Assembly: GCA_003153055.1 (NCBI GenBank)
Contig: PMBV01000262.1
Location: forward strand, 170-6,499
DNA length: 6,330 nt
Direction of reading: 5' to 3'
Source of the DNA: Myxococcales bacterium
GTDB taxonomy: Bacteria; Myxococcota; Myxococcia; Myxococcales; Myxococcaceae
In this document: in pieces, positions 6,188 through 6,330 of the stretch
Numbering within the stretch: position 1 is the first letter of the stretch
Layout of the letters: every line of letters starts with the position of its first letter
Notes under the pieces: generated by a model
Seen by the model: the letters and a program-made list of their open reading frames with translations, nothing else
Databases searched by the model: none
What the model was told of the DNA's origin: nothing
Translations under genes and position numbers: made by a program

Positions 6188-6330
6188 TCACCCCCACCAA
6201 CTCCAGGCTCGAAGCCCTGCGCCTGCGTCGACTCCCGCGTCAGTGCCCGCGTCCTCCTGCCCAGCATCTGGCTGGCCGGAATCGGGTGGCCCAGCGTCTG
6301 GATCGCCCGCGTCTGGCTGGCCCGCGTCTG
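6188..6330 (-). CDS. C-terminal end of a protein with Pro-Asp-Ala-Gly linker repeats (5' part outside window)
   Basis: On the minus strand the frame starting at base 6328 is open for 46 codons to TGA (6190-6188). It reads as tandem pentapeptides: DAGQP, DAGDP, DAGPP, DSGQP, DAGQE, then tetrapeptides DAGT, DAGV and DAGAG, and ends in LRAWSWWG. PDAG-type repeats are characteristic flexible linkers of secreted proteins and lipoproteins in myxobacteria, so this is probably an exported or surface protein. The rest, including any signal peptide or lipobox, lies beyond the right edge. A short, Trp-rich end right after the linker is odd, because such linkers usually connect to a folded domain or follow a lipoprotein cysteine. 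This may be a true C-terminus or the result of a frameshift or truncation. The gene converges on the activator, with only 18 bp between the stops. Function unknown. Confidence 0.6.
   Translation of the reverse strand, partial: DAGQPDAGDPDAGPPDSGQPDAGQEDAGTDAGVDAGAGLRAWSWWG
6222..6330. repeat. 12/15-bp tandem repeat array encoding the PDAG linker
   Basis: On the plus strand, 15-bp units start at 6246, 6261, 6276, 6291 and 6306, with a partial unit at 6321. Typical units are CCAGCGTCTGGATCG and CCCGCGTCTGGCTGG. They are preceded by two 12-bp units at 6222 and 6234. All period lengths are multiples of three and keep the minus-strand frame, so unit gain or loss changes only linker length. The array continues past the window edge. 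Confidence 0.8.

Noticed and set aside
6222..6330. Tandem repeats at the right edge considered as a CRISPR array or non-coding satellite
   Set aside because: Units are 12-15 bp with no unique spacers, and they translate in one minus-strand frame into regular Asp-Ala-Gly-Xaa-Pro repeats.

Overview
The window is GC-rich, gene-dense bacterial chromosome and most likely comes from a myxobacterium (Myxococcota). Three things support this: an FHA-domain sigma-54 activator with no receiver domain, a TIGR02996-type repeat-companion domain, and a partial gene encoding Pro-Asp-Ala-Gly linker repeats. All three are typical of that phylum. The genus cannot be read from the sequence. No tRNA, rRNA, CRISPR array, transposase or attachment site is visible.

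Layout, left to right. (1) The 3' end of a citrate synthase gene (+) ends at 190 and is followed by a strong hairpin terminator. (2) Convergent to it is a 461-residue AMP-binding / long-chain acyl-CoA synthetase-like protein (-). It lacks the ATP-binding loop, the YGxTE glutamate and the whole C-terminal subdomain, so it looks like a pseudoenzyme. (3) Divergent from that, across 67 bp, is a small zinc-ribbon protein with a very acidic tail (+). It probably has a leaderless promoter with a palindromic -35 region. (4) After a convergent hairpin region come three minus-strand genes: a small DUF4870/Tic20-like membrane protein, a TIGR02996-domain protein and NAD-dependent malate dehydrogenase. In transcription order mdh is first, the TIGR02996 gene follows 5 nt later, and the membrane-protein gene comes after a hairpin. 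(5) A 177-bp divergent intergenic region holds repeated TGTAG half-sites and a terminator-like hairpin. It separates mdh from the FHA/AAA+/Fis-type sigma-54 activator (+). (6) The right edge carries the 3' end of a minus-strand gene made of Asp-Ala-Gly-Xaa-Pro repeats, in 15-bp DNA units.

Functionally, citrate synthase and malate dehydrogenase catalyse adjacent TCA-cycle steps, with MDH supplying the oxaloacetate that citrate synthase uses. The FHA activator probably links Ser/Thr phosphorylation to sigma-54 transcription. No target can be assigned, although mdh is its divergent neighbour. I do not see an obvious new multi-gene defence or mobile system. The observations most worth following up are the degenerate acyl-CoA synthetase, the zinc-ribbon/poly-aspartate protein with its near-leaderless promoter, and the architecture of the mdh/activator intergenic region.
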